Made by a program: the position numbers and the translations under genes. A stretch of DNA of 6,928 nucleotides from an uncultured Ignavibacteria bacterium (GTDB taxonomy: Bacteria > Bacteroidota > Ignavibacteria > Tepidaquicellales > Tepidaquicellaceae), in contig CALEVL010000091.1 in NCBI GenBank assembly GCA_937924675.1, positions 1-6,928 of the forward strand. Reading direction: 5' to 3'. The notes beneath the pieces were generated by a model. The model did no database searches, was not told where the DNA came from, and was given only the letters and a program-made list of their open reading frames with translations. Within the stretch, counting starts at the first letter, position 1, and each line of letters starts with the position of its first letter. Positions 6,398-6,928 of the stretch are shown one piece after another.

Positions 6398-6928
6398 ATG
6401 CAAAAAAATTTTCATTTGCGCATTTTCACGGTTGATGCCTTTACAGGCAGATTGTTTCACGGAAATCCTGCCGCTGTGTGTATCCTTGACGATGATATTT
6501 CAGATGATCTCAAACAGTGCATCGCATCTGAAATGAACCTTTCCGAAACTGCTTTTGTCGTCAGGCAGAATGGCGGTATCGGATTGAGGTGGTTTACTCC
6601 GGTTTCCGAGGTTGATCTTTGCGGCCATGCAACACTTGCAAGCGCACATATACTTTGGCAGGAAGGGTATTTGAGAGGAGATGAGGAGGCGGTCTTTTAT
6701 ACTATGCAAAAGGGAATTCTTAAGGCAAGAAAAATAGGAGAAGAAATAATTCTTGATTTCCCCGCTGCTAAATTATTTTCGACGGAGCATGAAAAATCTG
6801 TAAGAAATCTGTTCGATGTTGAACCAAAGTTTATCGGAATTGCCGGTAATCACTTCCTTGTTGAATTGCCTTCAGAAGATCTTGTTGTTAATTATACTCC
6901 TGACTTTGAAGCAATCGCACGTTTGCCC
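6398..6928 (+). CDS. PhzF-family isomerase/epimerase-like protein, N-terminal part (3' partial)
   Basis: The frame runs from the ATG at 6398 to the right edge without a stop, giving 177 residues of a family usually about 260-300 long. It opens with the family signature FTVDAFTGRLFHGNPAAV (residues 10-27). Next come NLSETAFV (47-54), whose E50 is the equivalent of the PhzF catalytic glutamate, and RWFTPVSEVDLCGHAT (64-79) with the conserved D-x-C-G-H-A-T motif. The family has a diaminopimelate-epimerase-like fold with two similar halves; only the first half and part of the second are present. PhzF itself isomerises a dihydro-hydroxyanthranilate in phenazine synthesis, but most genomic members have other or unknown small substrates, and no phenazine genes are visible, so I assign no gene symbol. 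The start is supported by an in-frame TAA at 6386-6388 and by the signature lying at its usual place near the N-terminus. No Shine-Dalgarno sequence is seen. The gene diverges from nrdJ. Confidence 0.95.
   Translation, partial: MQKNFHLRIFTVDAFTGRLFHGNPAAVCILDDDISDDLKQCIASEMNLSETAFVVRQNGGIGLRWFTPVSEVDLCGHATLASAHILWQEGYLRGDEEAVFYTMQKGILKARKIGEEIILDFPAAKLFSTEHEKSVRNLFDVEPKFIGIAGNHFLVELPSEDLVVNYTPDFEAIARLP

Noticed and set aside
6318..6536. A plus-strand 72-codon frame overlapping the start of the PhzF-like gene
   Set aside because: It is out of frame with the PhzF-like gene, whose motifs are clear, and its own translation shows no domain.
1..6928. tRNA, rRNA, CRISPR arrays, insertion sequences and phage genes
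   Set aside because: No cloverleaf-like sequence, regularly spaced repeats, transposase frames or terminal inverted repeats were seen on either strand.

Overview
The window reads as an ordinary chromosomal segment of a Gram-negative, moderately AT-rich bacterium. It has an outer-membrane TonB-dependent receptor, no convincing Shine-Dalgarno sequence before any visible start, AT-rich spacers, and a very large adenosylcobalamin-dependent ribonucleotide reductase. This combination fits the Bacteroidota/Ignavibacteria/Chlorobi (FCB) group. That placement is an inference from style; no marker gene proves it.

Layout. (1) Bases 1-1380, plus strand: the C-terminal 459 residues of a TonB-dependent receptor beta-barrel, cut by the left edge. 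(2) Bases 1387-1420: a perfect 11-bp hairpin between convergent genes, probably a shared terminator. (3) Bases 1438-2169, minus strand: an unrecognised 243-residue inner-membrane protein with a signal peptide, a periplasmic domain and four transmembrane helices, behind a possible sigma-70-like promoter. (4) Bases 2170-2394: a spacer with no supported gene. (5) Bases about 2390-2429: a strong intrinsic terminator for nrdJ. (6) Bases 2459-6076, minus strand: nrdJ, an intact class II, B12-dependent ribonucleotide reductase of 1205 residues. (7) Bases 6077-6397: a 321-base divergent spacer with short repeats, a possible nrdJ promoter and an isolated GC-rich block. (8) Bases 6398-6928, plus strand: the N-terminal 177 residues of a PhzF-family isomerase/epimerase-like protein, cut by the right edge.

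The genes do not form one operon. The receptor and the membrane protein converge. The membrane protein and nrdJ lie on the same strand but are separated by a terminator and a spacer. nrdJ and the PhzF-like gene diverge. NrdJ makes deoxyribonucleotides without needing oxygen but requires adenosylcobalamin. The receptor might import any TonB substrate; nothing visible ties it to cobalamin.

I found no clear new biological system. The points most worth a second look are non-coding: the GC-rich block and the repeats in the nrdJ/PhzF spacer, and a coding-like stretch downstream of nrdJ. The unassigned four-helix membrane protein, with acidic and histidine residues inside its helices, is the least understood gene.
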